Part shown: piece by piece, positions 53,624 through 63,636 of the stretch
Layout of the letters: every line of letters begins with the position of its first letter
Position numbering within the stretch: the stretch's first letter is position 1
Assembly (NCBI RefSeq): GCF_005116665.1
Contig: NZ_SWCJ01000006.1
Location: forward strand, 104,945 to 168,944
DNA: 64,000 nucleotides
Reading direction: 5' to 3'
DNA from: Ferrimonas aestuarii
GTDB lineage: Bacteria; Pseudomonadota; Gammaproteobacteria; Enterobacterales; Shewanellaceae
Made by a program: the position numbers and the translations under genes
Notes under the pieces: model-generated
What the model was told of the DNA's origin: nothing
Database searches by the model: none
What the model saw: the letters and a program-made list of their open reading frames with translations, nothing else

Positions 53624-54886
53624 TTAACCTGCCGGATGAAAATCCTGACCGGTCGGTCGCTGCATCGGCTTAATATCAAACTGTGGCAACACCGCCAACA
53701 GATGATCGAAGATGTCTGCCTGAATGCCTTCATACACCGCCCAGCGGGTATCGTTAGTAAAGCAGTACAGTTCCATGGGGATACCTAACTCAGTCGGTGC
53801 CAGTTGACGCACCATCATGGTCATTTCAGGGTTTAGCCTTGGGTTGTGCTGCAGATAGGCATCCAGATACGCCCGCAAACAGCCAAGGTTAGTCAAACGG
53901 CGACCATTAACCGGCATATCCAGATTGGCTTGCTCGATGTTGTCTTGCTTGATCTCCGCCAGGCGCTGTTCAAGATAGGGAGCCAGCAAATTGATCTTAG
54001 TTAACTTGGCCAGCAGTTCATCATCCACAAAGCGCACCGAATTCAGATCCAGGTGCACCGAGCGCTTAATACGACGACCGCCGGATTCCTGCATGCCTCG
54101 CCAGTTTCGAAACGCATCGGTGGTCAGCGCATAGGCAGGAATCATGGTGATGGTTTTATCCCAGTTTTGCACCTTCACCGTGGTTAGGGTCACCTCCAAT
54201 ACTTCGCCATCGGCACCGTACTTAGACATCTCAATCCAGTCGCCAGCACTTACCATGCGGTTGGCCGCCAACTGAATTCCAGCCACAAACCCTAAAATGG
54301 TGTCGCGGAATACCAACATCACCAAACCGGTGGCCACACCCAAACCAGACAGCAAGTACAGTGGTGATTTGTTTAGCATGATGGCGAAGAAGAAGATCAG
54401 CGCCACAATAAACAGGAACACCTTACCCAGCTGCACAATGCTCTGCATCGGCAGACGACGACCAGAGGTCGTTAGCGCCGCCGCACTGCGGATGGTATCA
54501 AGGCCAGCAAACAGCGCTCGCATCAGCATTGCCAGCATCACTAGCTCAAGCAAACGGGTTGCCATGTGATCCCAGAATGGCCAATGGTTAAACACCATGG
54601 GCGTAAACAGATCCAGCACCGCAATGGGCGCGATCTGGGCAATTTTCTCCAATAGGCTATGGCGAGTCAGCGGCGCATACCAGATGGAACTGCCCCGCTC
54701 CATCAAACGCTTAGCGCCTCTTACTAAGATACGAATGGCAATGAAATAGACCACGCTGGCAGCCGCAAAAGCGACAAACAACAGCAATCCCAAGGTAAGC
54801 AGATCATTAGCCTGAGTGGGGATGCCCAAAGAGGTTAACCAATCTGCAATTATCGGACGCAGTCTACTCTGAACTTCTTGTTCCAT
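53624..54886 (-). CDS. ybdG: MscS-family mechanosensitive channel (YbdG type)
   Basis: The protein (420 residues) is close to E. coli YbdG, which gives weak mechanosensitive activity under hyperosmotic stress. It has five N-terminal helices, a pore-lining region with LYLLSGLGVATGLVMLVF in parts, then RDTILGFVAGIQLAANRM in parts and GDWIEMSKYGADG. The conserved soluble segment SGGRRIKRSVHLDLNSVRF in parts and TDAFRNWRGMQESGG follow. The gene is monocistronic. Confidence 0.9.
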   Translation of the reverse strand: MEQEVQSRLRPIIADWLTSLGIPTQANDLLTLGLLLFVAFAAASVVYFIAIRILVRGAKRLMERGSSIWYAPLTRHSLLEKIAQIAPIAVLDLFTPMVFNHWPFWDHMATRLLELVMLAMLMRALFAGLDTIRSAAALTTSGRRLPMQSIVQLGKVFLFIVALIFFFAIMLNKSPLYLLSGLGVATGLVMLVFRDTILGFVAGIQLAANRMVSAGDWIEMSKYGADGEVLEVTLTTVKVQNWDKTITMIPAYALTTDAFRNWRGMQESGGRRIKRSVHLDLNSVRFVDDELLAKLTKINLLAPYLEQRLAEIKQDNIEQANLDMPVNGRRLTNLGCLRAYLDAYLQHNPRLNPEMTMMVRQLAPTELGIPMELYCFTNDTRWAVYEGIQADIFDHLLAVLPQFDIKPMQRPTGQDFHPAG

Positions 54887-54945
54887 AAGAGCCTCTTACA
54901 AATGAGGGTGTAACTTTTGTGCCAGCATACGCAGTCATTCACCAA

Positions 54946-54972
54946 GAAAAAAGCCTCGCATTCGCGAGGCTT
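54946..54972 (-). terminator. Terminator of the hutCUH operon
   Basis: On the minus strand AAGCCTCGC-gaat-GCGAGGCTT is followed by T4, about 25 bases after the hutH stop. Confidence 0.88.
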
Positions 54973-54996
54973 GATCCAATTCAGTAATTAGGCAGT

Positions 54997-56532
54997 TTAG
55001 CCCAAACTTGGTAACACGCTTTGTGGCATCAATGGGTTGTACAACCCGCTGTAAAGCAGTTCAGTCGCTTGAGTGATGTCCGGCGCAAAGTAGCGGTCTT
55101 TATCGTAGAAACTGACACGCTCACGCAATTGAGCTTTGGCGGTTTCCACCGACTTACTGGCTTTCAGCGGCTTGCGGAAATCCAAGCCCTGGGCGGCAGC
55201 CAACAGCTCTACTGCCAACACGCCACGGCTGTTATCCGCCATGTCTCGCAAACGGCGAGCAGCGAAGGTCGCCATGGAAACGTGATCTTCCTGGTTTGCC
55301 GACGTTGGCAAGCTATCAACCGACGCTGGGTGAGCCAAAGTCTTGTTTTCACTGGCCAATGCTGCGGCGGTTACCTGAGCAATCATAAAGCCGGAGTTCA
55401 CCCCACCGTTGTCCACCAAAAATGGCGGCAGGCCAGATAGGTTACGGTCAATCAGCAGGGCAATGCGACGCTCAGCCAGAGCCCCAATTTCACTGATGGC
55501 AATCGCGAGGTTGTCTGCAGCCATTGCGACAGGTTCGGCGTGGAAGTTACCACCAGAGAGGATGTCGCCCTCATCGGCAAACACCAATGGGTTGTCGGTA
55601 ACGCCATTGGCTTCCACCAGCAGCACCTCGGCGGCTTGACGGATCTGGGTCAAACAGGCGCCCATCACCTGAGGCTGGCAACGCAGAGAGTACGGGTCTT
55701 GCACCTTCTCACATCCTGCGTGGCTATCTCCAAGCTCAGACACATCGCCCAGCAGGTGACGGAATACGGCAGCGGAGTCAATCTGCCCCTTCTGGCCACG
55801 GACTTCATGGATACGAGCATCAAAAGGACGACGACTACCCAACGCGGCTTCCACGCTCATGGCGCCAACGACCGAACCTGCAGCCCACAAGTCTTCCGCA
55901 CGGAACAGACCTTGTAGCGCCAGTGCCGTAGAGGCTTGGGTGCCGTTCAGCAGCGCCAAGCCCTCTTTCGGAGCCAGCTCGATTGGTGCCAGACCTGCGA
56001 TGGCCAAGCCCTCGGTGGCTGGCATCACTTTACCCTGATGGCGAACTTCACCTTCGCCGAGCAGCGGCAGCACCATGTGTGACAATGGCGCTAGATCCCC
56101 AGATGCACCGACTGAACCTTTCTCAGGCACGATGGGGTAAACCTCGGCATTAACCAAGGCGATCAATGCTTCAATCACTAGGCGACGAATGCCAGAGAAG
56201 CCACGGGCCAAGGAGTTGATCTTCAGCACCATCATCAGGCGCACGGCGGCGTCGCTCATCGGCTCGCCGGTACCGGCGGCGTGAGACAGCACGATAGAGC
56301 GCTGTAGCAGCGCCAGATCTTCTTTATTGATACGGGTGTTGGCCAGCAGACCAAAACCGGTGTTGATGCCGTAGACCACGCGGTCTTCATCAATTACCTG
56401 TTGCACCGTTGCCGCAGAGCGGTCAATGGCAGCATGGGCATCGTCATGCAGAGCCAGCTTAATGGCGGCGTTATCAATATCGCGCAGCTGCGCTAGGGTC
56501 AGGCTACCAGGCTTTAGGGTTAGAGATAGCAT
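54997..56532 (-). CDS. hutH: Histidine ammonia-lyase HutH
   Basis: HutH removes ammonia from L-histidine to give urocanate, the first step of histidine use. The protein (511 residues) has the Ala-Ser-Gly triad at 143-145 in [15 protein letters not shown], which cyclises to the MIO cofactor. [14 protein letters not shown] is near 52, and [15 protein letters not shown] (after the VQ) is near 285. Its start overlaps the hutU stop by one base, so it is co-translated. It is the last gene of the operon. Confidence 0.97.
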   Translation of the reverse strand: MLSLTLKPGSLTLAQLRDIDNAAIKLALHDDAHAAIDRSAATVQQVIDEDRVVYGINTGFGLLANTRINKEDLALLQRSIVLSHAAGTGEPMSDAAVRLMMVLKINSLARGFSGIRRLVIEALIALVNAEVYPIVPEKGSVGASGDLAPLSHMVLPLLGEGEVRHQGKVMPATEGLAIAGLAPIELAPKEGLALLNGTQASTALALQGLFRAEDLWAAGSVVGAMSVEAALGSRRPFDARIHEVRGQKGQIDSAAVFRHLLGDVSELGDSHAGCEKVQDPYSLRCQPQVMGACLTQIRQAAEVLLVEANGVTDNPLVFADEGDILSGGNFHAEPVAMAADNLAIAISEIGALAERRIALLIDRNLSGLPPFLVDNGGVNSGFMIAQVTAAALASENKTLAHPASVDSLPTSANQEDHVSMATFAARRLRDMADNSRGVLAVELLAAAQGLDFRKPLKASKSVETAKAQLRERVSFYDKDRYFAPDITQATELLYSGLYNPLMPQSVLPSLG

Positions 56533-58229
56533 TAGATGTCTCCCTTGTTGAGCATAGGCAGATCCAGCCCCTGCTCTTCGGCGCAGTTTTTGGCAATGTC
56601 GTAACCGGCATCGGCATGACGCATCACCCCAGTAGCAGGGTCATTCCAAAGTACACGACTGATGCGAGCATCCGCCTCATCACTGCCATCACACAAAATC
56701 ACAATGCCAGAGTGCTGGGAGAAGCCCATGCCTACGCCACCACCGTGGTGCAGGCTCACCCAAGTAGCGCCACCTGCGGTGTTCAGCATGGCGTTCAGCA
56801 GCGGCCAATCGGATACTGCATCAGAGCCATCCATCATCCCTTCGGTTTCTCGGTTCGGCGATGCTACAGAGCCGGAGTCCAAGTGATCTCGACCAATCAC
56901 CACCGGCGCTTTCAGCTCACCGTTTTTCACCATCTCGTTAAAGGCGCGGCCCAAACGAGCGCGGTCTTTCAAACCAACCCAACAGATACGAGCCGGCAGA
57001 CCTTGGAAGTGAATACGCTCACGAGCCATGTCCAGCCAGTTATGCAGATGCGGGTCATCTGGGATCAGCTCTTTCACCTTCTGATCGGTCTTATAGATGT
57101 CTTCTGGATCCCCAGACAGGGCAACCCAACGGAATGGGCCGATGCCTTCGCAGAACAACGGACGGATGTAGGCAGGAACAAACCCTGGGAAATCGAAGGC
57201 ATTGTTTACGCCCTCTTCCAGCGCCATCTGGCGGATGTTGTTACCGTAATCCAGAGTCGCGGCGCCACGAGATTGCAGGGTCAGCATCGCCTGAACCTGA
57301 ACCGCCATCGATGCCTTAGCCGCTTTCACTACTGCCGCTTCATCTTGCTGGCGCATCTCGGCGGCTTTCTCCATGGTCCACCCCTGCGGTAGGTAACCAT
57401 TCAGAGGATCGTGAGCAGAGGTTTGGTCAGTCACCACATCTGGGGTCACGCCTTTTTCTACCAGTTCACCGAAGATGTCGGCGGCGTTAGCCAGCAGACC
57501 AACGGAAACCGGCTTACCTTCGACCTTGGCTTGTTCAACCATCGCCAGCGCTTCATCAAGGCTGTAGGCTTTCTTGTCAACGTAGCCGGTACGCAGGCGG
57601 AAATCGATTCGGCTCTCATCACACTCTACGGCGATCATCGAAAAGCCAGCCATGGTGGCAGCCAGAGGCTGAGCTCCGCCCATGCCACCAAGACCACCGG
57701 TCAGCACCCAGCGGCCAGCCGCCACACCATCAAAGTGTTTCTTAGCCACCGCCACAAAGGTCTCATAAGTGCCCTGAACAATGCCCTGAGTACCGATGTA
57801 GATCCAGGAACCGGCAGTCATCTGGCCATACATCGCCAGACCCTGCTTATCCAGTTCGTTAAAGTGCTCCCAGTTGGCCCAGTGTGGTACCAAGTTGGAG
57901 TTTGCGATCAGCACCCGAGGGGCATTTTCGTGAGTTTTAAATACACCCACTGGTTTGCCGGATTGCACCAGCAGGGTTTCATCCAGCTCCAGACGTTTCA
58001 GGGTGGCGACGATCTGATCGAAGCACTCCCAGTTACGAGCCGCACGACCAATGCCGCCGTAAACCACCAACCCTTGAGGGTGTTCGGCAACGTCTGGATC
58101 CAGGTTGTTCATCAGCATGCGCAGTGGCGCTTCAGTCTGCCAGCTCTTGGCATTGAGCTCTGTGCCTCGCGGTGCACGAATGACACGACTGGCGTCAAAA
58201 CGGGGATTATCCTTATTATTAGTACTCAT
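56532..58229 (-). CDS. hutU: Urocanate hydratase HutU
   Basis: HutU converts urocanate to imidazolonepropionate using tightly bound NAD. The protein (565 residues) has [21 protein letters not shown] in parts near 52, [17 protein letters not shown] in parts, [19 protein letters not shown] in parts, and the active-site [29 protein letters not shown] region in parts. [25 protein letters not shown] in parts is a typical N-terminus. It lies 10 bases downstream of hutC on the same strand. Confidence 0.97.
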   Translation of the reverse strand: MSTNNKDNPRFDASRVIRAPRGTELNAKSWQTEAPLRMLMNNLDPDVAEHPQGLVVYGGIGRAARNWECFDQIVATLKRLELDETLLVQSGKPVGVFKTHENAPRVLIANSNLVPHWANWEHFNELDKQGLAMYGQMTAGSWIYIGTQGIVQGTYETFVAVAKKHFDGVAAGRWVLTGGLGGMGGAQPLAATMAGFSMIAVECDESRIDFRLRTGYVDKKAYSLDEALAMVEQAKVEGKPVSVGLLANAADIFGELVEKGVTPDVVTDQTSAHDPLNGYLPQGWTMEKAAEMRQQDEAAVVKAAKASMAVQVQAMLTLQSRGAATLDYGNNIRQMALEEGVNNAFDFPGFVPAYIRPLFCEGIGPFRWVALSGDPEDIYKTDQKVKELIPDDPHLHNWLDMARERIHFQGLPARICWVGLKDRARLGRAFNEMVKNGELKAPVVIGRDHLDSGSVASPNRETEGMMDGSDAVSDWPLLNAMLNTAGGATWVSLHHGGGVGMGFSQHSGIVILCDGSDEADARISRVLWNDPATGVMRHADAGYDIAKNCAEEQGLDLPMLNKGDI

Positions 58230-58239
58230 GGTGACTTCC

Positions 58240-58944
58240 TCACTTTTCCATAATCAGATGCCCACCGAGTCGATATCGACTGCCGGGGTGGGTCAATCTG
58301 GCAAAACTCACGGTACCGGAGCGACTCCAGGTACGGCGAACAATCCTTAGGCAGGGCGCTCCCTGCGCAATCTGTAATTGGGCTGCCAAGGCGTCATCGG
58401 CGGCAATGGCCTCCACTTCGTGGTGCGCCTCGGTCAGCGGTGCTTGTTGACTGAGATATTCATGGGGCGTGTGGCGCTCAAAGGTCTGCTGCAGATAGTC
58501 AGGCACCAACTGCAAGTTGACGTAGCGATGCTCCAACTGAACGGGCAATGCCTCTTCGAAGTGCAGCAAGCTAGAGAAGCCCACTGACTCCCCCTCTTTG
58601 ATGCCTAGGGCGATGGCCACTTCAGTATTGGCAGCCACCACTTCCAAACGGAGCAGCTCCATCTGGTGTTGATGGCCACGTTCACGAACCTCGTCGGCGA
58701 TATTACGAATGTTGAGCATCGACCCTTGAGATTTCAGCTGCGCCACGAAGGTGCCTCGACCTTGGCTACGCACCAATACGCCCTGCTCCACCAATTCGGT
58801 AAGGGCGCGGCGAGCGGTCATGCGACTGCAGTTAAACTGCGCTGCCAAACGGTTTTCTGAAGGCACTCGATGGTGTTCAGGCCAGTGTCCCTGCTCAATT
58901 TGAGCCACAAGGTGCTGCTTAATGTCGATGAATTTGGCTGCCAA
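58240..58944 (-). CDS. hutC: Histidine utilisation repressor HutC (GntR family)
   Basis: HutC represses hut genes and responds to urocanate. The protein (234 residues) has a GntR winged helix at 5-75 with [30 protein letters not shown] in parts. A UTRA effector domain follows, with [20 protein letters not shown] in parts and [29 protein letters not shown] in parts. It is first in the hutCUH operon and diverges from hutI. The palindrome at 58992-59005 lies 48 bases before its start, so it probably represses both promoters, including its own. Confidence 0.95.
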   Translation of the reverse strand: MAAKFIDIKQHLVAQIEQGHWPEHHRVPSENRLAAQFNCSRMTARRALTELVEQGVLVRSQGRGTFVAQLKSQGSMLNIRNIADEVRERGHQHQMELLRLEVVAANTEVAIALGIKEGESVGFSSLLHFEEALPVQLEHRYVNLQLVPDYLQQTFERHTPHEYLSQQAPLTEAHHEVEAIAADDALAAQLQIAQGAPCLRIVRRTWSRSGTVSFARLTHPGSRYRLGGHLIMEK

Positions 58945-58991
58945 AATCGCCTCAGTCTGGTTTCAAAGCAGGCCAAAAATGACACAAACAA

Positions 58992-59005
58992 CTTGTATAT
59001 ACAAG
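58992..59005. promoter_or_regulatory. HutC-type operator
   Basis: CTTGTATATACAAG is a perfect 14-bp palindrome midway between the divergent hutC and hutI starts. It resembles known GntR/HutC sites with a TGTATATACA core. Confidence 0.75.
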
Positions 59006-59068
59006 ATGGTAAAGACAAAATAGTGCAGGCAAAATGTTCCAAACAATTACCCATAAAGGATGTGAAGC

Positions 59069-60298
59069 ATGGATTGGGATCAGCTCTGGTTAGACGTAAA
59101 CGTGGCTACCATGGACCCTCAACAGCCCGGTGAATTTGGTGAAATTACCGATGCCGCTCTGGCAGTTAAAGATGGCAAAATTGCCTGGATTGGCCCCAAA
59201 TCTGAGCTACCCGAATTCGACCCCTTCCTTACCCCAGTCATCCAAGGAAAAGGCCAATGGCTAACCCCTGGATTGATTGATTGCCACACCCATTTGATCT
59301 TCGCCGGTAGCCGAGCCCATGAATTTGAAGCCCGACTGAAAGGCGGCAGCTATGAAGAGATCGCCCGTGCCGGTGGCGGCATTTTGTCTACGGTAAAAGC
59401 CACTCGCGAAGCCAGTGAAGAAGACCTGTTCCACCTAGGGCGTCAACGCATGAACGCCCTACTCAATGAGGGCGTCACCCACGTGGAGATCAAATCCGGC
59501 TACGGTCTGGATATGGACACCGAAGAGAAGATGCTCAAACTGGCACGCTACCTTGGTGAAGTGCACCCCATCGACGTCAGCACCACCTTCTTAGGCGCTC
59601 ATGCGATTCCAAAAGAGTATGCAGGTCGCAACCAAGAGTACGTGGATTTCGTATGCCAAACCGTACTGCCGAAACTGGCTGAGCAAGGCCTAGTGGACGC
59701 CGTCGACGTATTTTGTGAAACCATCGGTTTTGATCTGAAACAGACAGAACAGGTGTTTAATGCGGCCAAACAATTTGACCTGCCCGTGAAGCTGCACGCC
59801 GAGCAGTTGTCCAACATGGGCGGCTCGGCCCTAGCGGCGAAACACCAAGCCTTATCGGTAGACCACATCGAGTGTCTGGATGAAGACGGTGTTAAAGCGA
59901 TTAAAGACTCCGGCACCGTTGCTGTGCTGCTTCCTGGCGCCTTTTACTTCCTGAAAGAGACTCGTAAACCACCAGTGGATCTGCTCAGAAAGCATGGGGT
60001 ACCAATGGCCGTAGCCTCAGACTTTAACCCAGGCAGCTCCCCTCTGTGTTCCGCGCTGTTGATGCTCAACCTCAGCTGCACCCTATTTGGCCTAACTCCT
60101 GCGGAAGCACTGGCTGGCATTACCCGCCACAGCGCTGCGGCACTGGGCCTGGATAAGCGAGTTGGTCAGCTCAAGGTGGGAATGGATGCCGATATCGCCC
60201 AATGGCAAATTGGCCACCCAGTTGAGCTGGCTTGGCAATATGGACAACGCCCCTGTGTTGCTGTCTACAAACAGGGCAACTCAGTGCGATTACCTTAA
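59069..60298 (+). CDS. hutI: Imidazolonepropionase HutI
   Basis: HutI hydrolyses imidazolonepropionate to formiminoglutamate in histidine breakdown. The protein (409 residues) is an amidohydrolase with the metal motif DCHTHLIFAGSRAHEFEARLKG in parts near 72 and HVEIKSGYGLDM near 140. FLGAHAIPKEY, KLHAEQLSNMGGSALAA in parts, and VASDFNPGSSP near 310 follow. AAAGGA precedes the ATG. It is divergent from hutC and under the shared operator. No hutG or hutF is present in the window to finish the pathway. Confidence 0.97.
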   Translation: MDWDQLWLDVNVATMDPQQPGEFGEITDAALAVKDGKIAWIGPKSELPEFDPFLTPVIQGKGQWLTPGLIDCHTHLIFAGSRAHEFEARLKGGSYEEIARAGGGILSTVKATREASEEDLFHLGRQRMNALLNEGVTHVEIKSGYGLDMDTEEKMLKLARYLGEVHPIDVSTTFLGAHAIPKEYAGRNQEYVDFVCQTVLPKLAEQGLVDAVDVFCETIGFDLKQTEQVFNAAKQFDLPVKLHAEQLSNMGGSALAAKHQALSVDHIECLDEDGVKAIKDSGTVAVLLPGAFYFLKETRKPPVDLLRKHGVPMAVASDFNPGSSPLCSALLMLNLSCTLFGLTPAEALAGITRHSAAALGLDKRVGQLKVGMDADIAQWQIGHPVELAWQYGQRPCVAVYKQGNSVRLP

Positions 60299-60371
60299 GT
60301 AAATCACTGGCATTGAATGTGCCTCGGCGCTACTATTTGCCCTAGACACAAGATAATTATTTGTAGGGACT

Positions 60372-61058
60372 ATGGGAATTCAAGCCGTTATCGTCGATAC
60401 CGCAGGTACCACCACGGATTACGACTTTATTCAAAAAGTGTTGTTTTCTTACTCAGCCGAGCAGATGGCGGAGTTTTTGAAGGAAAATCAGCAGAAAGTC
60501 GTGGTTTCTCACTGTATTGAGGACGTAAAAGAGTTGGCAGGCGAAGCCGACGCTGACCTTGATCGTGTCGTTACCATTCTGCTGGAGTGGATCGAACAGG
60601 ATAAAAAGGCCACGCCTCTGAAAACCCTACAAGGTCTTATCTGGCGCCAAGGTTACACCAAGGGCGATTTTGAGGGCCACGTTTACCAAGACGCACTGGA
60701 AGGCCTAAAGTCTCTCAAGGAGCAAGGTAAGCGAATCTACAGCTACTCCTCTAGCTCCAATGAAGCTCAAGAGCTGCTGTTCCAACATAGTCAGTTTGGT
60801 GATCTTCGAGCCCTGTTTCATGGTCACTTTGATACCCACGTGGGCCAGAAAGTGGTGTCACAGGCCTACCGCAATATCATCAATACCATCAGCATGTGGC
60901 CGAATCTGATCTTGTTTGTGTCTGACAATGTGGAAGAGCTTAATGCCGCTAAAGATGCAGGCCTAAAAACCTGCCAGATCGTGCGCTCTGATAAAGTACG
61001 AATCGGCAAGCACCCTGTCATCAAAGACTTCAGCGAGCTGAAGCTAAGCAGCTTCTAA
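60372..61058 (+). CDS. HAD-family hydrolase, MtnC-like with phosphonatase-type motif I
   Basis: The protein (228 residues) follows enolase-phosphatase E1 (MtnC) along its length: VLFSYSAEQMAEFLKE, LKTLQGLIWRQGYTKGDFEGHVY in parts, RIYSYSSSSNEAQELLF, HFDTHVGQKVVSQAYRNI and LFVSDNVEELNAA. Motif I is DTAGTTTD at residues 9-16. MtnC normally has DIEGTT, with an acidic residue at +2. Here that residue is Ala11, as in phosphonoacetaldehyde hydrolase (DxAGT). It lacks nearby methionine-salvage genes and sits 73 bases after hutI. Its reaction is uncertain. Confidence 0.8.
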   Translation: MGIQAVIVDTAGTTTDYDFIQKVLFSYSAEQMAEFLKENQQKVVVSHCIEDVKELAGEADADLDRVVTILLEWIEQDKKATPLKTLQGLIWRQGYTKGDFEGHVYQDALEGLKSLKEQGKRIYSYSSSSNEAQELLFQHSQFGDLRALFHGHFDTHVGQKVVSQAYRNIINTISMWPNLILFVSDNVEELNAAKDAGLKTCQIVRSDKVRIGKHPVIKDFSELKLSSF

Positions 61059-61075
61059 GCCAGTAGCGAAATACG

Positions 61076-61120
61076 AAAAAGCGGGCACTTTTTGCAATGT
61101 TGCATTAGTGCCCGCTTTTT
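61076..61120. terminator. Bidirectional terminator
   Basis: AAAAAGCGGGCAC, a 19-base loop, and GTGCCCGCTTTTT. It lies between the HAD gene and the convergent thioesterase gene. Confidence 0.85.
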
Positions 61121-61138
61121 ATTTCTCAGTCTAGATCC

Positions 61139-61540
61139 CTACCAAGGCTTATCAGCCATCAATGCTCCCAAAGACTCGCGAATTGGCTCTGGAATCGGTG
61201 CGGAGCACTCATTGGCATAATCGTAATGCACCATTGCCACTTCAGCCTGAGCCACCACTTGATTTTGCTGCAACGCTTGATGCCAAATCTGCAACGAACT
61301 GGAGCCAATGCGGCTAATGCCGGTGCGCACTTCCACATCATGGCCATAAAAAGTTGGGCGTAGATAATCAACCTTAAATCCCGCCAAGATCAGGTTCCAC
61401 TCTCGTGGGTTTAAGTTCGGAACAAAGCAGCGAAAGATTGGGGTTCTGGCCTCTTCGAACCACACAGGTATTGAGGTGTTATTGATATGGCCTAACGCGT
61501 CCGTTTCTGAAAATCGCGGTGCTAATTGAGTGGTTAGCAT
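61139..61540 (-). CDS. Acyl-CoA thioesterase (hotdog fold)
   Basis: The protein (133 residues) is a 4-hydroxybenzoyl-CoA thioesterase-like hotdog protein. The active-site region is FSETDALGHINNTSIPVWFEEA in parts, with Asp in the usual place, then KVDYLRPTFYGHDVEVRTGI in parts and AEVAMVHYDYANE. It probably hydrolyses an acyl-CoA. It lies downstream of the acyl-CoA ligase gene on the same strand, separated by a terminator. Confidence 0.88.
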   Translation of the reverse strand: MLTTQLAPRFSETDALGHINNTSIPVWFEEARTPIFRCFVPNLNPREWNLILAGFKVDYLRPTFYGHDVEVRTGISRIGSSSLQIWHQALQQNQVVAQAEVAMVHYDYANECSAPIPEPIRESLGALMADKPW

Positions 61541-61578
61541 AAAGACTCCTTTTTATGCGCTGCGTTTCTAATAACCAA

Positions 61579-61602
61579 AAAGGGTGCCCTTAGGCACCCT
61601 TT
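61579..61602. terminator. Terminator of the acyl-CoA ligase gene
   Basis: AAAGGGTGCC-ctta-GGCACCCTTT is a perfect 10-bp stem with flanking A and T runs, just after the ligase stop on the minus strand. Confidence 0.85.
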
Positions 61603-61621
61603 ACGTCAATGATTTCAGCGA

Positions 61622-63460
61622 TTATTTAATTGAGGCTTTCTTAGCTTCTACGAACTTCTTCGCCTTCGCATACATAGATTCAATTTCGGCTTCGAAGCGC
61701 TCGTTAATCACTTTACGGCGCAGCTTTAAAGTGGGCGTTAGCTCACCACGCTTCATACAAAACTCACGAGGCAGCAGAGTAAACTTTTTTACTTGCTCAA
61801 ACTTGGCCAGCTCCTTTTGGACCTCTTTCAAGCGTTTCTCGAAGTGTTCTACCACCTCACTGTGCTGAATCAGTTCTAGCTGATCCTTATATTTGATGCC
61901 CTTCTCTTTGGCCCATACTTCCAAGGATTCAAACGCAGGAACAATCAATGCAGAGACGTAGTTACGAGCTTCAGCAATGATCGCCACCTGTTCGATAAGT
62001 GGGTCACGACCCACCATGCCTTCCACGCGCTGTGGCGCGATGTATTTGCCGTTGGAGGTCTTCATCAACTCTTTGATGCGATCAGTAATGTGCAGAACCC
62101 CATGCTCATCAATATGGCCCGCATCACCAGTCTTAAACCAACCGTCTTCAAAGGAGGCTTCGGTCTCTTCAGGGCGATTGTAGTAGCCGCGCATCACGGT
62201 ATCGCCCTTAACCAGTACCTCATCGTCTTTGCCAATCTTGATTTGCACTTCTGGCAATGCCGGACCGGTGGCTTTTAAGTTAATTTGTCCAGGACGACCA
62301 CAGGTGATGGTCGCTGTTGTTTCGGTCATGCCATAACCACAAATCAGAGTAACGCCGATAGAGTGGAAGAATTCATGCACCTGCTCATCGATCTTGGCAC
62401 CACCACAAGGCATAAAACGTATCTGGCCACCTAATACGCCCCGCAATTTACGCAATACCAGCTTATTGGCCAGATTCACCTTTAGCTGGCCAAACAGACC
62501 CAACGCCTTACCACCATTCTGAGATAGGAACTTACGGTTGCCTTGATTTACTGCCCAATGGAACAGAGCACGGCGACTGGCTGGCGCATTGGAGACCTTA
62601 TCGGCTACCGCAGAGTAAACCTTCTCAAAGAAACGCGGCACAGCACACATGGTATGAGGCTTAAACTCAGTCAGCGCCTGTTGAACCTGCATAGGGTCTT
62701 CCAATAGCCCTACTTGAGCGCCCTGACTTAGTGCATACAGAGTCCAGCCACGCTCGAACACGTGAGACAGTGGCAAAAATGCCAACGTACGATCTCCGGC
62801 ACCAAAATCCAGAATCTCAACGTGCTGACGGGTGGTGCTGGCAAAGTTGCGATAATCCAGCATCACCCCTTTAGGTTCACCAGTGGTGCCCGAGGTATAA
62901 ATAAGAGTAAGCAGGTCGTCGAGAGAGCGCTCGTTAATGCGTTTGATCAGCTCATCCGCATGCTCCGCTACGTCAAGCTCCAGCAAGGATTGGTAATCAT
63001 GCTGCTCAATGTCCAACTCCACTCGCTCGATGCTAGGCTTCATCAATACGATATGGCTTAGCTGTGGGCACTCGGATAACACTGCGACGGTCTTATCGTA
63101 CTGCTCTTGATCGCCAACAAAAACCACCTTTGCCTGTGCATCATTAATAATATAACGAGCTTGATCAGCGGTGTTGGTTGGGTAGATAGGCACAACAACG
63201 GCGCGGGCTTTCATACCGGCACAATCTGCAGTAATCCACTTCTCGGAGTTTTGCGCAAACAGGGCTATTTTTTCTTGAGGCTGCATACCGAAATGCATCA
63301 ACACTTTAGCCAACTGATTGATCTGGCGGTTAAAGTCTGCCCAAGTGACATCGTGCCAAAGCGCGTCGGCGCGATAAGAGATCGCCGCGAAAGAAGCCCG
63401 CTCCTTGGCTTGTTTCTCGATCAGTTCAACAAGATGGTGAAATTTCTTAGTTTGGGCCAC
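61622..63460 (-). CDS. Long-chain fatty acid--CoA ligase (AMP-forming)
   Basis: The protein (612 residues) activates fatty acids to acyl-CoA through an acyl-AMP. Motifs are LIYTSGTTGEPKGVMLDYRN in parts (P-loop) and FLPLSHVFERGWT. Later come GYGMTETTATITCG (A5 region), GWFKTGDAGHIDEHG (with the ATP-contacting Asp) and DRIKELMKTSNGKYIAPQRVE in parts. It resembles the FadD15-type long-chain ligases rather than E. coli FadD. The start is GTG at 63460 with GGAG 8 bases upstream. A FadR-like palindrome lies about 130 bases upstream. Confidence 0.92.
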   Translation of the reverse strand: MAQTKKFHHLVELIEKQAKERASFAAISYRADALWHDVTWADFNRQINQLAKVLMHFGMQPQEKIALFAQNSEKWITADCAGMKARAVVVPIYPTNTADQARYIINDAQAKVVFVGDQEQYDKTVAVLSECPQLSHIVLMKPSIERVELDIEQHDYQSLLELDVAEHADELIKRINERSLDDLLTLIYTSGTTGEPKGVMLDYRNFASTTRQHVEILDFGAGDRTLAFLPLSHVFERGWTLYALSQGAQVGLLEDPMQVQQALTEFKPHTMCAVPRFFEKVYSAVADKVSNAPASRRALFHWAVNQGNRKFLSQNGGKALGLFGQLKVNLANKLVLRKLRGVLGGQIRFMPCGGAKIDEQVHEFFHSIGVTLICGYGMTETTATITCGRPGQINLKATGPALPEVQIKIGKDDEVLVKGDTVMRGYYNRPEETEASFEDGWFKTGDAGHIDEHGVLHITDRIKELMKTSNGKYIAPQRVEGMVGRDPLIEQVAIIAEARNYVSALIVPAFESLEVWAKEKGIKYKDQLELIQHSEVVEHFEKRLKEVQKELAKFEQVKKFTLLPREFCMKRGELTPTLKLRRKVINERFEAEIESMYAKAKKFVEAKKASIK

Positions 63461-63590
63461 GATTACACTCCAATCGCCAGATCAATTTAGCGTACATGCG
63501 TACACTGAGTGAGGGTGATATTACCCAACTATTTCAAAACAAGTAAGCTAAATATCGCCGAATTTGTGCGGTCTAACACGTTTTATAGTG

Positions 63591-63605
63591 ACTGATCGGA
63601 TCAGT
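63591..63605. promoter_or_regulatory. FadR-like palindrome upstream of acyl-CoA ligase
   Basis: ACTGATC-g-GATCAGT is a perfect 15-base palindrome. With flanks (GACTGATCGGATCAGTT) it matches a FadR-type consensus AACTGGTC-N-GACCAGTT at most positions. It lies 131 bases upstream of the ligase start, flanked on both sides by TAGTG. Confidence 0.45.
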
Positions 63606-63636
63606 TAATAGTGAATTATTTTGCCTTTTCCGAGGC

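Noticed and set aside
57411..58253. 280-residue plus-strand open frame
   Set aside because: It is antisense to hutU, which has all family motifs. No ribosome site or recognisable domain.
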